Origin: Symsagittifera roscoffensis
Taxonomy: Eukaryota > Xenacoelomorpha > Acoela > Convolutidae
DNA length: 64,000 bases
Assembly (NCBI RefSeq): GCF_963678635.1
Contig: NC_087066.1
Location: 61,928,054-61,992,053 of the forward strand
Reading direction: 5' to 3'
The translations under genes were made by a program, and so were the position numbers. The notes beneath the pieces were generated by a model that was not told the origin of the DNA, searched no databases, and saw only the letters and a list, made by a program, of their open reading frames with translations. Shown here in pieces: positions 9,801 through 18,435 of the stretch. Positions within the stretch are counted from its first letter, which is position 1; the number at the start of each line of letters is the position of its first letter.

Positions 9801-10080
9801 CAAATTAGGTAAAAAATCTCGACTCGGGATGCTCCCATTGTTCGTACAAAACTACACTAAACGAAACCGGCTCCGAGGTGTGGTATACGATATGAAAATC
9901 GTAACCCCGAAGTTGATGAGACAGAATAGTAATGAAAAATTGTTTCCAATTGAAGTCATCCATCACACGTACAGAATTACAAATGAGTTTTGTATACAAA
10001 AACATCAATTGAGAGAGCGCCGTAAGGCTAAATTAGGCCTGTTTTCAGGTGTCTCTGAGCAAGAATCAATTTTTTGGTAA

Positions 10081-12037
10081 CCTCGAAGTTAGGGAGAAAT
10101 AAAACCTGGGGATCAGAGCCCAGCTTGATCACGAAAAAATAAAAGGGTTAAGTTTTAGTTTTACCGTTTGATAGAAATTGCGGATTTACCGAAGTGTTCC
10201 TAATGAAAATAATCATAACAACAAAAAAAAAACGATATCGAAAGAGGCAAATAAGGAATTTTTATAGTTTAACTAGAAATCAGTTTAATTTTCAGATCAC
10301 TATTAGCTTGAATAGAATTATCTAAAAACTGATTGCTGAAGTTGTTAGGCTCCTGGTTATTCAAACTTTTAATAATTTCTGTAAAATTAGGGAACAAAAA
10401 TAGCAAATATTTGAAGAGTACTCGCGTTCTGGTAGAAATCGAGAGCTTTAATGCAAAAGTAACCCTTTAAATGAAAAATCCTATAAAATGCTTAAGAAAT
10501 TCCCACACACGAAGACGGCAACAAAAAAGATCCTGCAAACCTAAGACCATTTTTCACATGTTTTCGGCAGTTTTTTTGAGAAGCTCTTTTTCAATATGTT
10601 TAACAAACATAAGGTGTTCAATCAATTTTGGTTTGTATTTCCTTTGCAGATGCTATTGTATCGCTGATTAAGGAAATTAGATTTCGCTGAAATGATCAAA
10701 TCGTCTTAATCAAATGCACTTTTATAGACCTGAAATAAGCTTTTGACACTGTCGAACATAGTGTTCTGCTGGATAAATGCGAGTCAAATGGACTTAGGGG
10801 CCCTTTTAGTAGTATATGAGTGAGGGAGAGTGAGTGGGGTTGGTTGCTGACCCCCATGTATTAACATAGGTGTTAAAGCTAAAGTGTTAGTTTGTTAAGA
10901 ATTATTCAGCAGGCTCCATATTAATTTCTCTAAAAGTCTATCTACTTCAAATTTTTTTATCCAAAAGAATGAAATAAAGATCTTGAAAGTAAATTTTTGA
11001 TTTGAGCTTCATCTATCATCTTCCAAAAGATGTCGGAGTTGGGTTTACTTCACAACATATTATTTTCAAAGAACCTGAATTTTCATATAAGTTGACCTAG
11101 TATATCAAATAATAAAAAAATTTCCAAACATTATACTTTTATGTTGGATTTTTTCTCAAGATGTAAAATATCAGCTAAATATTAATTAAAAAATCTCTAA
11201 ACTCCTAATGAACTAAATTCAATTTCTATCTCAATTTGATTTTTTCTCAGATTCTGATTCATCTATTATCTTTAATCGCTCATTAATCCGAAACAGAAAT
11301 AATACCATAAATCCTTTTTAAAAAACTTCTAATTATTTTCTCGACCTATAACTGTATGTTGCTGTTTCAACTCCGAATTTCTATTTTGAAGTAAATTTGT
11401 TATGGGAATGATGTATATTATTATCTTGAAATTTTCAAATGTTAGCAAAACATACATTTTCCAGGTCAGATATCAATTTCTTTTCTGAATCGTATCCGAA
11501 AAAGCAAAAGAAAACCATAATTTTTAGTAAATCAATCCCCAATGTCTGCTACGCACTAATCTATGATTATTTTTACAAGCACTAAGCAAGGAAAACTTTA
11601 AAATGGTTATCAGGTAAAACCTTTCATTTAATCATTCATTCATAAACATCCAGTTTTTTATAGTTTTCAAAAAATATTTTAGCACTCATTAGCTTATGTG
11701 ATTCACTTTAACTACAAATTTATCGCAACAAAATCCCAGCAAGCTGGCAACCGATGGAGTTTTTACAGTAGATGAAAGATTTTGGGATCGATTTCCATTG
11801 AAAGTTTCAGGACAATTTGAACTCGGTTTTTGCTGGTTTTATCATCAATCAGAATCTTTGAATACGACAAAACAAGAATAATGAAGAAGAAGCTGTAATT
11901 TTTTTACTAGAAATTTTTTTTCAAATTTTGTGTATAGTCTTTTCAGATTCAGTAAAAAATTATTATTCAAAATTTTTTCTATGTTTTTATTAAAAATATA
12001 TCAAGTTTTTCTTCTCTTGGAGTGTGTTTTGAGACTG
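10081..12037. other. A1 interior without supported gene
   Basis: The sequence is shared with A2 (39250-39998 and 41988-43141) but contains only short frames. At about 10880 A1 lacks a 2-kb stretch that A2 has at 39998-41987. The alignment on either side of that point is good, so one copy gained or lost it as a block. Confidence 0.6.
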
Positions 12038-12238
12038 CTAAGCACATGATTTAACATTATGTTGACAATGCTTCTTCTTGACGTGATTAGTAATTTCCTT
12101 GCTGCTATATGTATAAAAGTTACAATTAGAACACTTTAAAATGCCACAGTGCTTTTGATGTCTTGATGCGTGTAAGCGAGTGTTTTCTCTGCCACATTCA
12201 AGGCATGCAATTCTTTCGTTTTTATTCAGTGACGGCAT
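12038..12238 (-). CDS. Small double zinc-finger protein (A1 copy)
   Basis: Sixty-six codons from ATG at 12238 to TAG. The same frame is open 40 codons further upstream but is hydrophobic there, so I start at the internal ATG. Residues C12, C15, H27 and C31 form a CxxC-x11-H-x3-C finger, and C36, C39, H52 and H57 form a classic C2H2 finger (CxxC-x12-H-x4-H). Such small fingers bind nucleic acid or protein in many animal genes and mobile elements. It could be one exon of a larger gene. It lies downstream of X1 on the same strand. The A2 copy has lost the last His. Confidence 0.55.
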   Translation of the reverse strand: MPSLNKNERIACLECGRENTRLHASRHQKHCGILKCSNCNFYTYSSKEITNHVKKKHCQHNVKSCA

Positions 12239-12753
12239 CTCAATAAGTGGAAAAGGAAACAATGGGAGATATAGAATGTCACAAAAATTCAGAAAAGAAA
12301 AGTTGAATAGCCTCAAAAAAAGAATAAAAATGAATAAAAAAGCAAATTTCTTAACCAATTAACGTGAAAGAAAATCAGAATGGATTTACTATTTAGCCTA
12401 GCTGAAAAAAATTAATCCAGTCTAATTCTGGAATTTTCAAACGTTTCGCTATCAACCAATCAGAATCGAGCATTATTTATAAGGAAATTTTTATCTTTTC
12501 TGATATCAACCAATCAGAATCGACTTTCAATGGTCATGGAATTTTTAATAAGTTTAATGTCAAGGACTTCTTCACAGGTAGTGTTTGTGGTAATAAACAA
12601 TCAGAATGAAGTATTCACAGATTTTAAAATGATTTGTAGATTAGAACCAAACTATGTTTATGAAACATAATAATAAATCATTTATTCGAATTTATTCATA
12701 ATAAGCCTATACTATTGACACCAAAGTGAGATAAATGAGGTTTCTGGTCTGAT

Positions 12754-13423
12754 TTATATAGTTTTTTTAATGCTCAATTCAAATTTTGAAATTTCGATCA
12801 AAATTTTTTCGATTTGTTCTATTTCTAACCAGTGAAAAGAGAAATCACCAAAATATACATTTTTATTACTTTCTTTTTGGTATATTGTAATATAAAAAAC
12901 CGGAAGTTTTTTAAAATTTGGATAGTCGTTAAAAGATAATCTGACAAATCTAGATTTGGCATTTGTATCAAATTCAAAACGGTAATCGAAATGATGTTCC
13001 TTGTCTTCAATTTTTTTTTCATAGGCTCTTCCATTGTTTTGATTTTTACTGATCGACCACTCAATCTGAGTTAACTCTTCTAAGTAAAAACATTGTTGAT
13101 TAGTTTGGCAGTACTCTTCTTTTCTGAAATCTCCTCCCCATCTTTTTAAGAAAACTATTGAATTTTCTGTGGTTCTATACAACTTAAAACTAGTACAATT
13201 TCCATCAACATTTCTGTCACCACTCTTGTAGTTTTTTGTAGTAGTTCAATCTTAAAATCTAATGAATGTCCATTTCAGACATTGAAAACGCTTTTGATCG
13301 AAACATTTTCCTTACTGAAACTAATAAACAAACTCGAATTGTTGTACCATTTTTACTTATTATGTAATCAAAATAAAATGTTTTTCCTTTATTTAGAGAC
13401 TGGGTAGTTTTAATTAAGTTCAT
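12754..13423 (-). pseudogene. p216 gene, X1 copy, broken
   Basis: From ATG 13423 (MNLIKTTQSLNK) a frame of 54 codons stops at TAG. The remainder reads on in another frame as 142 open codons to TAA at 12754. The C-terminus ends in ISKFELSIKKTI, shared with X9 but replaced by other sequence in X2-X7. That makes X1 and X9 the only copies with the natural 3' end. The second half alternates hydrophobic and charged residues (RFVRLSFNDY, FYITIYQKES, FSFHWLEIEQIEKI), which suggests beta strands followed by a helix. Family unrecognised. Confidence 0.6.
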
Positions 13424-13798
13424 GTACCCAAATTAAACCTCAAATTAAGGCAATTGAAAACAACCAACGAAATTCAGGAATTCGAAAAATAATGATAATG
13501 TTACAACTAACAATACATTTTGTTTGTAATTTTGTTCAAATAAGACAAATTTCACTTAACTTTTGATAAAAGCAGTAATAAAATAATTTTTTTTTGTAAT
13601 TTTTTAAACAAATTCTGGAAAATCTATTGATAATTGGATAGTGTTTTATGTCAATTTTAATTAAACTTTTATGTTTTGTCTGACTTTTTCTCAGCTATCC
13701 CAGCTGTAAATATGCACTTTAGTAACAAAAGATAGATTTGAACCAACAATATTTCAATTAACAAACATACAAAACATCACAAAGCATTACTGAGGCCT

Positions 13799-14152
13799 TT
13801 AATTATCAACAAACATAAAGCCTCCCAAATTTTGGGACAGTTCTTTGAATTTGTTCAAAGTAGAGTTGACATAGGCAGCTTGTTTCTTTGCTTTATTCTC
13901 TCTTGCAGTGAAGATTCGAATCTGAATGTAGGGAGGTTTGTTAATTATGTACTTCTTGATTGTGACACACAACCTACTCATGTTGTATGTTGCTATTTCA
14001 TATACTCTATTACAGATGTCTAGCTCCTGATCCATATTTGATTCTTTGGCAGATTTGGTTTCATGTATAAGTACGAGTCCAAGGTTATCAGCATCGCGAA
14101 TAACCGTAATCCGGATTGCTATGACTAAGCAAAGAAAACCCACAGTACACAA
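13799..14152 (-). CDS. p117 open frame, X1 copy
   Basis: 117 codons to TAA. The first codon is TTG; the first in-frame ATG is residue 40 (14033-14035). A good splice acceptor, TTTTCTTTGCTTAG, falls at codons 6-10, so the likely reading is either a 78-residue protein from Met40 or a terminal exon starting after that AG. The C-terminal half reads YIQIRIFTARENKAKKQAA, VNSTLNKFKELSQNLG. This looks like two beta strands followed by a helix, reminiscent of PC4-like single-strand DNA-binding folds. That is only a hypothesis. Its closest copy is X4 (21867-22220), one macro-period away. Confidence 0.5.
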   Translation of the reverse strand: MCTVGFLCLVIAIRITVIRDADNLGLVLIHETKSAKESNMDQELDICNRVYEIATYNMSRLCVTIKKYIINKPPYIQIRIFTARENKAKKQAAYVNSTLNKFKELSQNLGGFMFVDN

Positions 14153-14190
14153 ACTGGATTAAACCAGCTCAAAGAACCGATAATTTATTC

Positions 14191-14487
14191 TTTTGAGGAC
14201 TATTGATAAGTCTAAAAAAGAAACCATAAAACACCAAAAAGTCGAAAGACAAACCCAAACCAAACAATTTGATTTTTAAGAAAAGACACAACTAAAACAA
14301 CTAAAGGAAAAAACCAGAAACAAACACAACACAAAAAGTTAACACAAAACACGACACCATAAAAAACCAGCATGAAATCATGCCTTCAATCCAGGCCTAA
14401 CCCACCAGACGAGGACGAAGTCCTGAGCATGCTTAATAGCCGGCCTAACCCACCGTGCTAGAACACACGCTTTGTGACCACACTCCT
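14191..14487 (+). repeat. T module (prototype; many copies)
   Basis: About 300 bp from TTTTGAGGACTATTGATAAG to CACACTCCTTA. Other copies: 15887-16185, 18877-19172, 20568-20866, 22259-22557, 23955-24253, 26945-27242, 28638-28936, 30326-30622, 33315-33613, 45365-45655 and one in every 1208-bp unit. The first half is A-rich. The second half has small palindromes GCATGA-AA-TCATGC and AGGAC-GAA-GTCCT, and two copies of GGCCTAACCCACC. T follows X, E or the D hairpin zone and precedes X or D, so it is the common joint of the array. The open minus frames across it are reflections of A-rich sequence. Confidence 0.85.
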
Positions 14488-15121
14488 TATTTTTGAAATT
14501 TTTTCGATTTGTTCTTTTTCTAACCAGTGAAAAGAGAAATCACCAAAATATACATTTTTATTACTTTCTTTTTGGTATAATGTAATATAAAAAATCGCAA
14601 GTTTTTTAAAATTTGGATAGTCGTTAAAAGATAATCTGACAAATCTAGATTTGGCACTTGTATCAAATTCAAAACAGTAATCGAATTGATGTTCCTTGTG
14701 TTCAATTTTTTTTTTCATAGGCTCTTCCATTATTTTGATTTTTACTGATCGACCACTCAATCTGAGTTAACTCTTCTAAATAAAAACATTGTTGATTAGT
14801 TTGGCAGTACTCTTCTTTTCTGAAATCTCCTCCCCATCTTTTTAACAAAACTATTGAATTTTCTGTGTTTCTATACAACTTAAAACTAGTACAATTTCCA
14901 TCAACATTTCTGTCCACCACTCTTCTAGTTTTTTTGTAGTGGTTCAATCTTAAAATCTAATGAATGTCCATTTCAGACATTGAAAACGCTTTTGATCGAA
15001 ACATTTTCCTTACTGAAACTAATAAACAAACTCGAATTGTTGTACCGTTTTTACTTATTATGTAATCAAAATAAAATGTTTTTTCCTTATTTAGAGACTG
15101 GGTAGTTTTAATTAAGTTCAT
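14458..15121 (-). pseudogene. p216 gene, X2 copy, broken
   Basis: ATG at 15121. The first stop is TAG at codon 55 (X9 has AAG there). A frameshift in the poly-A run near 14710 splits the rest into 81- and 100-codon frames. The natural C-terminus is missing: after the EQIEKIS stretch the frame runs into T sequence and ends IRSVVTKRVF, so the X-T fusion created a chimeric tail. Confidence 0.6.
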
Positions 15122-15494
15122 GTATCCAAATTAAACCTCAAATTAAGGCAATTGAAAACAACCAACGAAATTCAGAAATTCGAAAAATAATGATAATGTT
15201 ACAACTAACTATACATTTTGTTTGTAATTTTGTTCAAAAAAGACAAATTTTACTTAACTTTTGATAAAAGCAGTAATTAAATAAATTTTTTTGTAATTTT
15301 TAAACAAATTCTGGAAAATCTATTGATAATTGGATAGTGTTTTATGTCAATTTTAATTAAACATTTATGTTTTGTCTGACTTTTTCTCAGCTATCCCAGC
15401 TGTAAATATGCACTTTAGTAACAAAAGATAGATTTGAACCAACAATATTTCAATTAACAAACATACAAAACATCACAAAGCATTACTGAGGCCT

Positions 15495-15848
15495 TTAATT
15501 ATCAACAAACATAAAGTCTCCCAAAATTTGGGACAGTTCTTTGAATTTGTTCAAAGTACAGTTGACATAGGCAACTTGTTTCTTTGCTTTATTCTCTCTT
15601 GCAGTGAAGATTCGAATCTGAATGCAGGGAGTTTTGTTAATTATGTACTTCTTGATTGTGACACACAACCTCCTCATGTTGTTTGTTGCTATTTCATATA
15701 CTCTATTACAGATGTCTAGCTCCTGATCCATATTTGATTCTTTGGCAGATTTGGTTTCATGTATAAGTACGAGTCCAAGGTTATCAGCATCGCGAATAAC
15801 CGTAATCCGGATTGCTATGACTAAGCAAAGAAAACCCACAGTACACAA
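15495..15848 (-). CDS. p117 open frame, X2 copy
   Basis: Intact 117-codon frame. It differs from X1 mainly in NKTPCIQ for NKPPYIQ and VNCTLNKF for VNSTLNKF. Its nearest relative is X5 (23563-23916), one macro-period away. As elsewhere the first ATG is residue 40. Confidence 0.5.
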   Translation of the reverse strand: MCTVGFLCLVIAIRITVIRDADNLGLVLIHETKSAKESNMDQELDICNRVYEIATNNMRRLCVTIKKYIINKTPCIQIRIFTARENKAKKQVAYVNCTLNKFKELSQILGDFMFVDN

Positions 15849-16185
15849 GCTGGATTAAACCAGCTCAAAGAACCGATAATTTATTCTTTTGAGGACTATT
15901 GATAAGTCTAAAAAAGAAACTATAAAACACCAAAAAGTCGAAAGACAAACCCAAACCAAACAATTTGATTTTTAAGAAAAGACACAACTAAAATAACTAA
16001 AGGAAAAAACCAGAAACAAACACAACACAAAAAGTTAACACAAAACAGGACACCATAAAAAACCAGCATGAAATCATGCCCTCACTCCAGGCCTAGCCCA
16101 CCAGACGAGGACGAAGTCCTGAGCATGCTTAATTGCCTGCCTAACCCACCGTGCTAGAACACACGCTTTGTGACCACACTCCTTA

Positions 16186-16963
16186 ATTTTGATAAGAGGT
16201 ACTCAAGTGTGAGCAACTCTTTTAAAATAACTGAACTAAAATTAAAAGTTTTTGAGACAAAAACTAATAAAAAATTATAACTAAAAGAAAGACTAACTAA
16301 ACATTTATTTATGTAAAATTTATTCTGCAGTAATATAGATCATACACAATCACGAAGACGAGCATCAAACAGCTAGGACAACCTCATCACGCACAACCCA
16401 CAGAATGTCTGAACACATCCGATATGCCGCTCACAACCACAACTCAAAGGATTTAGAGTACGACTTGACTTCGAAGCCAAGGACTTCATTGAGACAGACG
16501 AATGACCACCTCGATGTTCAAGTATACGTACAGATCCGAGTTACAGGGCATTCCCTCCAAACTCGAGCTTCACGCCATTCCCAATCCAGATCGAAACATT
16601 GTTCTCCACAACCGATCAAGAACAGACAATCATAGCAAACCATCTTAAAATCAGATTGATTTCGTTGGCGGTCATAGTCATTATCGAACGACAACTGACA
16701 ACGTCATGTCGACGATTCTAGCTTCATGGAGCTGTGTTCTCCAAGAACAGACAAGAAATGATGCTCGCCTAATACCAACGATCATCATCCATCCTTCATT
16801 ACAGATAGAAGATGAAAAATTCAAAACTCTGTAAACCCCGGATGGGTGGAACTTGATCCAAACTGTATATTATTATGGGTTATAAATTAGATATTTTATC
16901 CCTATAAAATATTGATGACTAACGAATCACACTCCATCTAACTAACAACCCACTTATTTGTAA
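16186..16963 (+). repeat. D module, copy D1
   Basis: Starts with GATAAGAGGTACTCAAGTGT directly after T and runs to the first hairpin of E. The T-D joint can fold: CACACT pairs with AGTGTG and CTTAT-type bases with ATAAG. The other full copies begin at 24259 and 30630 and inside each 1208-bp unit. It contains the 76-aa ORF. Confidence 0.85.
16405..16635 (+). CDS. 76-aa ORF of D1, unrecognised
   Basis: ATG to TAG, 76 codons, rich in Ser, Arg, Gln and His, predicted soluble and basic (TRASRHSQSRSKHCSPQPIK). It begins MSEH where the other copies have MAEH. No domain is recognised. The frame is open in all 11 copies, but differences between array types are mostly amino-acid changing, so openness may reflect recent duplication rather than selection. 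Confidence 0.35.
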   Translation: MSEHIRYAAHNHNSKDLEYDLTSKPRTSLRQTNDHLDVQVYVQIRVTGHSLQTRASRHSQSRSKHCSPQPIKNRQS

Positions 16964-16991
16964 GTGCTGAAACTACTTGTAGTTTCAGCAC
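16964..16991. other. 12-bp hairpin at the D-E joint (prototype)
   Basis: GTGCTGAAACTA and TAGTTTCAGCAC are exact complements around the loop CTTG. It is identical at 25032-25059 and 31403-31430. E4 (54891-54918) has loop CTTA. The 1208-bp units have CCTA and one C-A mismatch. The old copy E0 keeps the shape imperfectly. Confidence 0.85.
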
Positions 16992-17125
16992 CAGATCATT
17001 CTGAATTTAACTTACAGCTTAGTTACCTTTTCCACGAGACCAACTCGTAACAAACCAGTATACTTTAGATCTTTTGAGACTAAGAGATATAAGAGTAAGG
17101 TTAAGATCGGTATCAGACTAAGAAG

Positions 17126-17166
17126 TTGCACGAATCTATCCGGCCGAAAATAAGATAGCGTGACAA
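17126..17166 (+). other. Conserved bulged hairpin, E1 copy
   Basis: TTG-CACG-(AAT)-CTATC pairs with GATAG-CGTG-(A)-CAA, with loop CGGCCGAAAATAA. This 41-base block is the best conserved part of E between E0, E1-E3 and E4. It is followed by GCAGACGGTGTACC in all copies. No known ribozyme core (for example CTGATGA with GAAA in hammerhead order) could be assigned. Confidence 0.65.
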
Positions 17167-17537
17167 GCAGACGGTGTACCTCATCTGAAATTGTTCTTTG
17201 AATTAGACCTTCAGTCCCAACTCAATTCAGTCCCAACTCAATTGACCATTTCTGGTCGCCTTCGGCTAGGTTTTAAACATTTTGGGTCACCATCCGAAAA
17301 AATTATAGTTCGACAAGGAGTGAGAAGAAAAATAGCTTGATTTGTTTATGTTTCAAATGACTATTTCAATAGAGTGCAGTTTTCTCCTCGCGCTGAAATC
17401 TATCGCGCAATGACTTCAAAATTTTTTTCAATCAATGATTTTCGTCGGACTTCCGCTTTCATTATTTTCTTTAGAGATTTCTAATGCATGTTTTATCCGC
17501 TTTAATCATCGTTAACCTTTTTGTGGTTTTAATAATC

Positions 17538-17741
17538 ATGGCAGCAGTTGTTAAATCCAAGGTATTTATTCCTCATTCTGTTGAAAGATTTTGGTAACAA
17601 GGATCAGCTTGTTTTTATTTTCATCACTACGCTTGTTTTTACTTTCATCAATACTTTTTGAAGGTATGTAGAGCGCCGCTTTACGTTTGTGAAGAAACAA
17701 TGTTGAGCATAAATGATTTATTATTTCAATTTGGGTGTTAG
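17538..17741 (+). pseudogene. 68-aa frame of E1, broken by TAA
   Basis: Starts ATG GCA GCA and reads MAAVVKSKVFIPHSVERFW, then TAA at codon 20, where E4 has TAT. The rest repeats FYFH twice, encoded by a 24-bp tandem duplication. E2 (25606-25809) and E3 (from about 31977) share the same TAA, so the nonsense change predates the macro-duplication. Function unknown. Confidence 0.4.
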
Positions 17742-18407
17742 TGAGTGTTTGTAAATAACGCGGATGTTACTCTTATCAGTAAACAAGGGAACTAGGGGCG
17801 TTGTGTTAAATGACGAAGCTTTTTCTTCCTTCAATTTTTTTAAAGGCTTTTTTGCTGCATGCCCTTGCCAACTTTTTATCAACTTTTCTCTGATTTATTA
17901 GTGACTTTTGACAAGTTGCAAGCAACAGTTGTAATGCTGCGAGGACGCGAGAATCCTAGTCAACAGATGAAGAGTTTGTTTTCATTAAAGCGGAAATTTC
18001 ATTTTTGAAGCTTATTTTGAAATTTTCTTTCGTAATTTCAATTTTGTTCCAAATTTCGTAACGAAAAAAAAAAACTGAATTTTTATGCTCGGGGTGGGCT
18101 TTATTTTTGACGGACTAGCCATTTTTGACGGAAGTTTATACTATCAGCCAAAAAGTATTGATGTCCTTGAGCTCAAATTTGAAAACAAAAAAGTTTTCCT
18201 GTGATCATTTTTCAAAAGTAATGAGGGTTTTAAGGTTGCCAATCTGGCCGCTTTATGAAAATTAACGCGCAATATATTTCGCGCTTTTAACGTGTAAGCG
18301 GAGATTTAATCCCTAGCAGAAAGCGTTCCAAATTGGTTGAAATAGGCTATTTGGCATAATTTCTACGTTACTTGGATCAAGCTCTATCACTTTGTACTGA
18401 ATTTAAA

Positions 18408-18435
18408 GTGTGTGTGTGTGTGGGGGGGGGGGGGG
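18408..18435 (+). repeat. GT repeat with 14-G run (E1)
   Basis: (GT)n followed by G14. Paralogous runs are G13 at 26491-26503, G13 at 32861-32873 and G15 at 56310-56324, with GT lengths from two to nine units. A similar G14 lies in A2 at 39952-39965. Such runs can form quadruplexes and are error-prone in sequencing. Confidence 0.85.

Larger units (their letters stand above)
8729..9828 (+). mobile_element. 1.1-kb element with inverted ends and AT duplication
   Basis: The left end reads CCCGGGTCGAGAT and the right end is the complement of CCCGAGTCGAGAT: a 13-bp inverted repeat with one mismatch. The flanks are AT (8727-8728) and AT (9829-9830). The duplicate at 38943-38960 has a single AT and no insert, so this is a filled versus empty site pair. 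Subterminal zones (8743-8970 and 9675-9800) are packed with ACCGCTCAA in both orientations. No transposase is encoded, so it would need a helper. The family is not recognised; the 2-bp duplication and subterminal arrays suggest a non-autonomous DNA transposon. Confidence 0.8.
8664..10080 (+). pseudogene. 120-aa ORF interrupted by insertion (A1 copy)
   Basis: The frame starts at ATG 8664 (MKGILGMECNATATQK), is cut at 8728 by the inverted-end element, and resumes after 9830 with FVQNYTKRNRLRGVVYDMKI through to SEQES. A one-base shift near 10070 ends it at TAA 10078-10080, where the A2 copy reads on for 15 more residues. Apart from the insertion, its protein differs from A2 at few positions. I do not recognise the protein. 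It is basic, with an RERRKAKLGL stretch near the end. Confidence 0.55.
8506..12730 (+). repeat. Segmental duplicate A1
   Basis: Aligns with A2 (38452-43910). Differences: a 1.1-kb insertion at 8729-9828 present only here; about 264 bp at 38482-38745 and about 2 kb at 39998-41987 present only in A2. It carries the split 120-aa ORF and the minus-strand zinc-finger ORF, and runs into X1 without a visible break, so A and X1 were probably contiguous in the ancestor. Confidence 0.8.

Noticed and set aside
12825-13064. 79-aa minus-strand frames (MSGRSVKIK...) inside p216 copies
   Set aside because: They overlap the p216 frame in a different phase and contain runs typical of shifted translation; the p216 frame explains the sequence better.
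13832-14023. 63-aa plus-strand ORF (MGQFFEFVQ...) opposite p117 in every X copy
   Set aside because: It lies entirely opposite p117, starts at a non-ATG codon and is read in the reverse of the better frame; treated as a shadow.
14440-14470. Helitron 3' end at CACCGTGCTAG in T
   Set aside because: CTAG is present, but the nearest hairpin is too far away, the next base is A instead of T, and the sequence continues unchanged between units, so no true terminus is shown.
17126-17205. Hammerhead ribozyme in the bulged-hairpin zone of E
   Set aside because: GAAA and a CAGATGAG-like string occur (minus strand), but not in the order or with the stems needed. The motif CTGATGA is absent.
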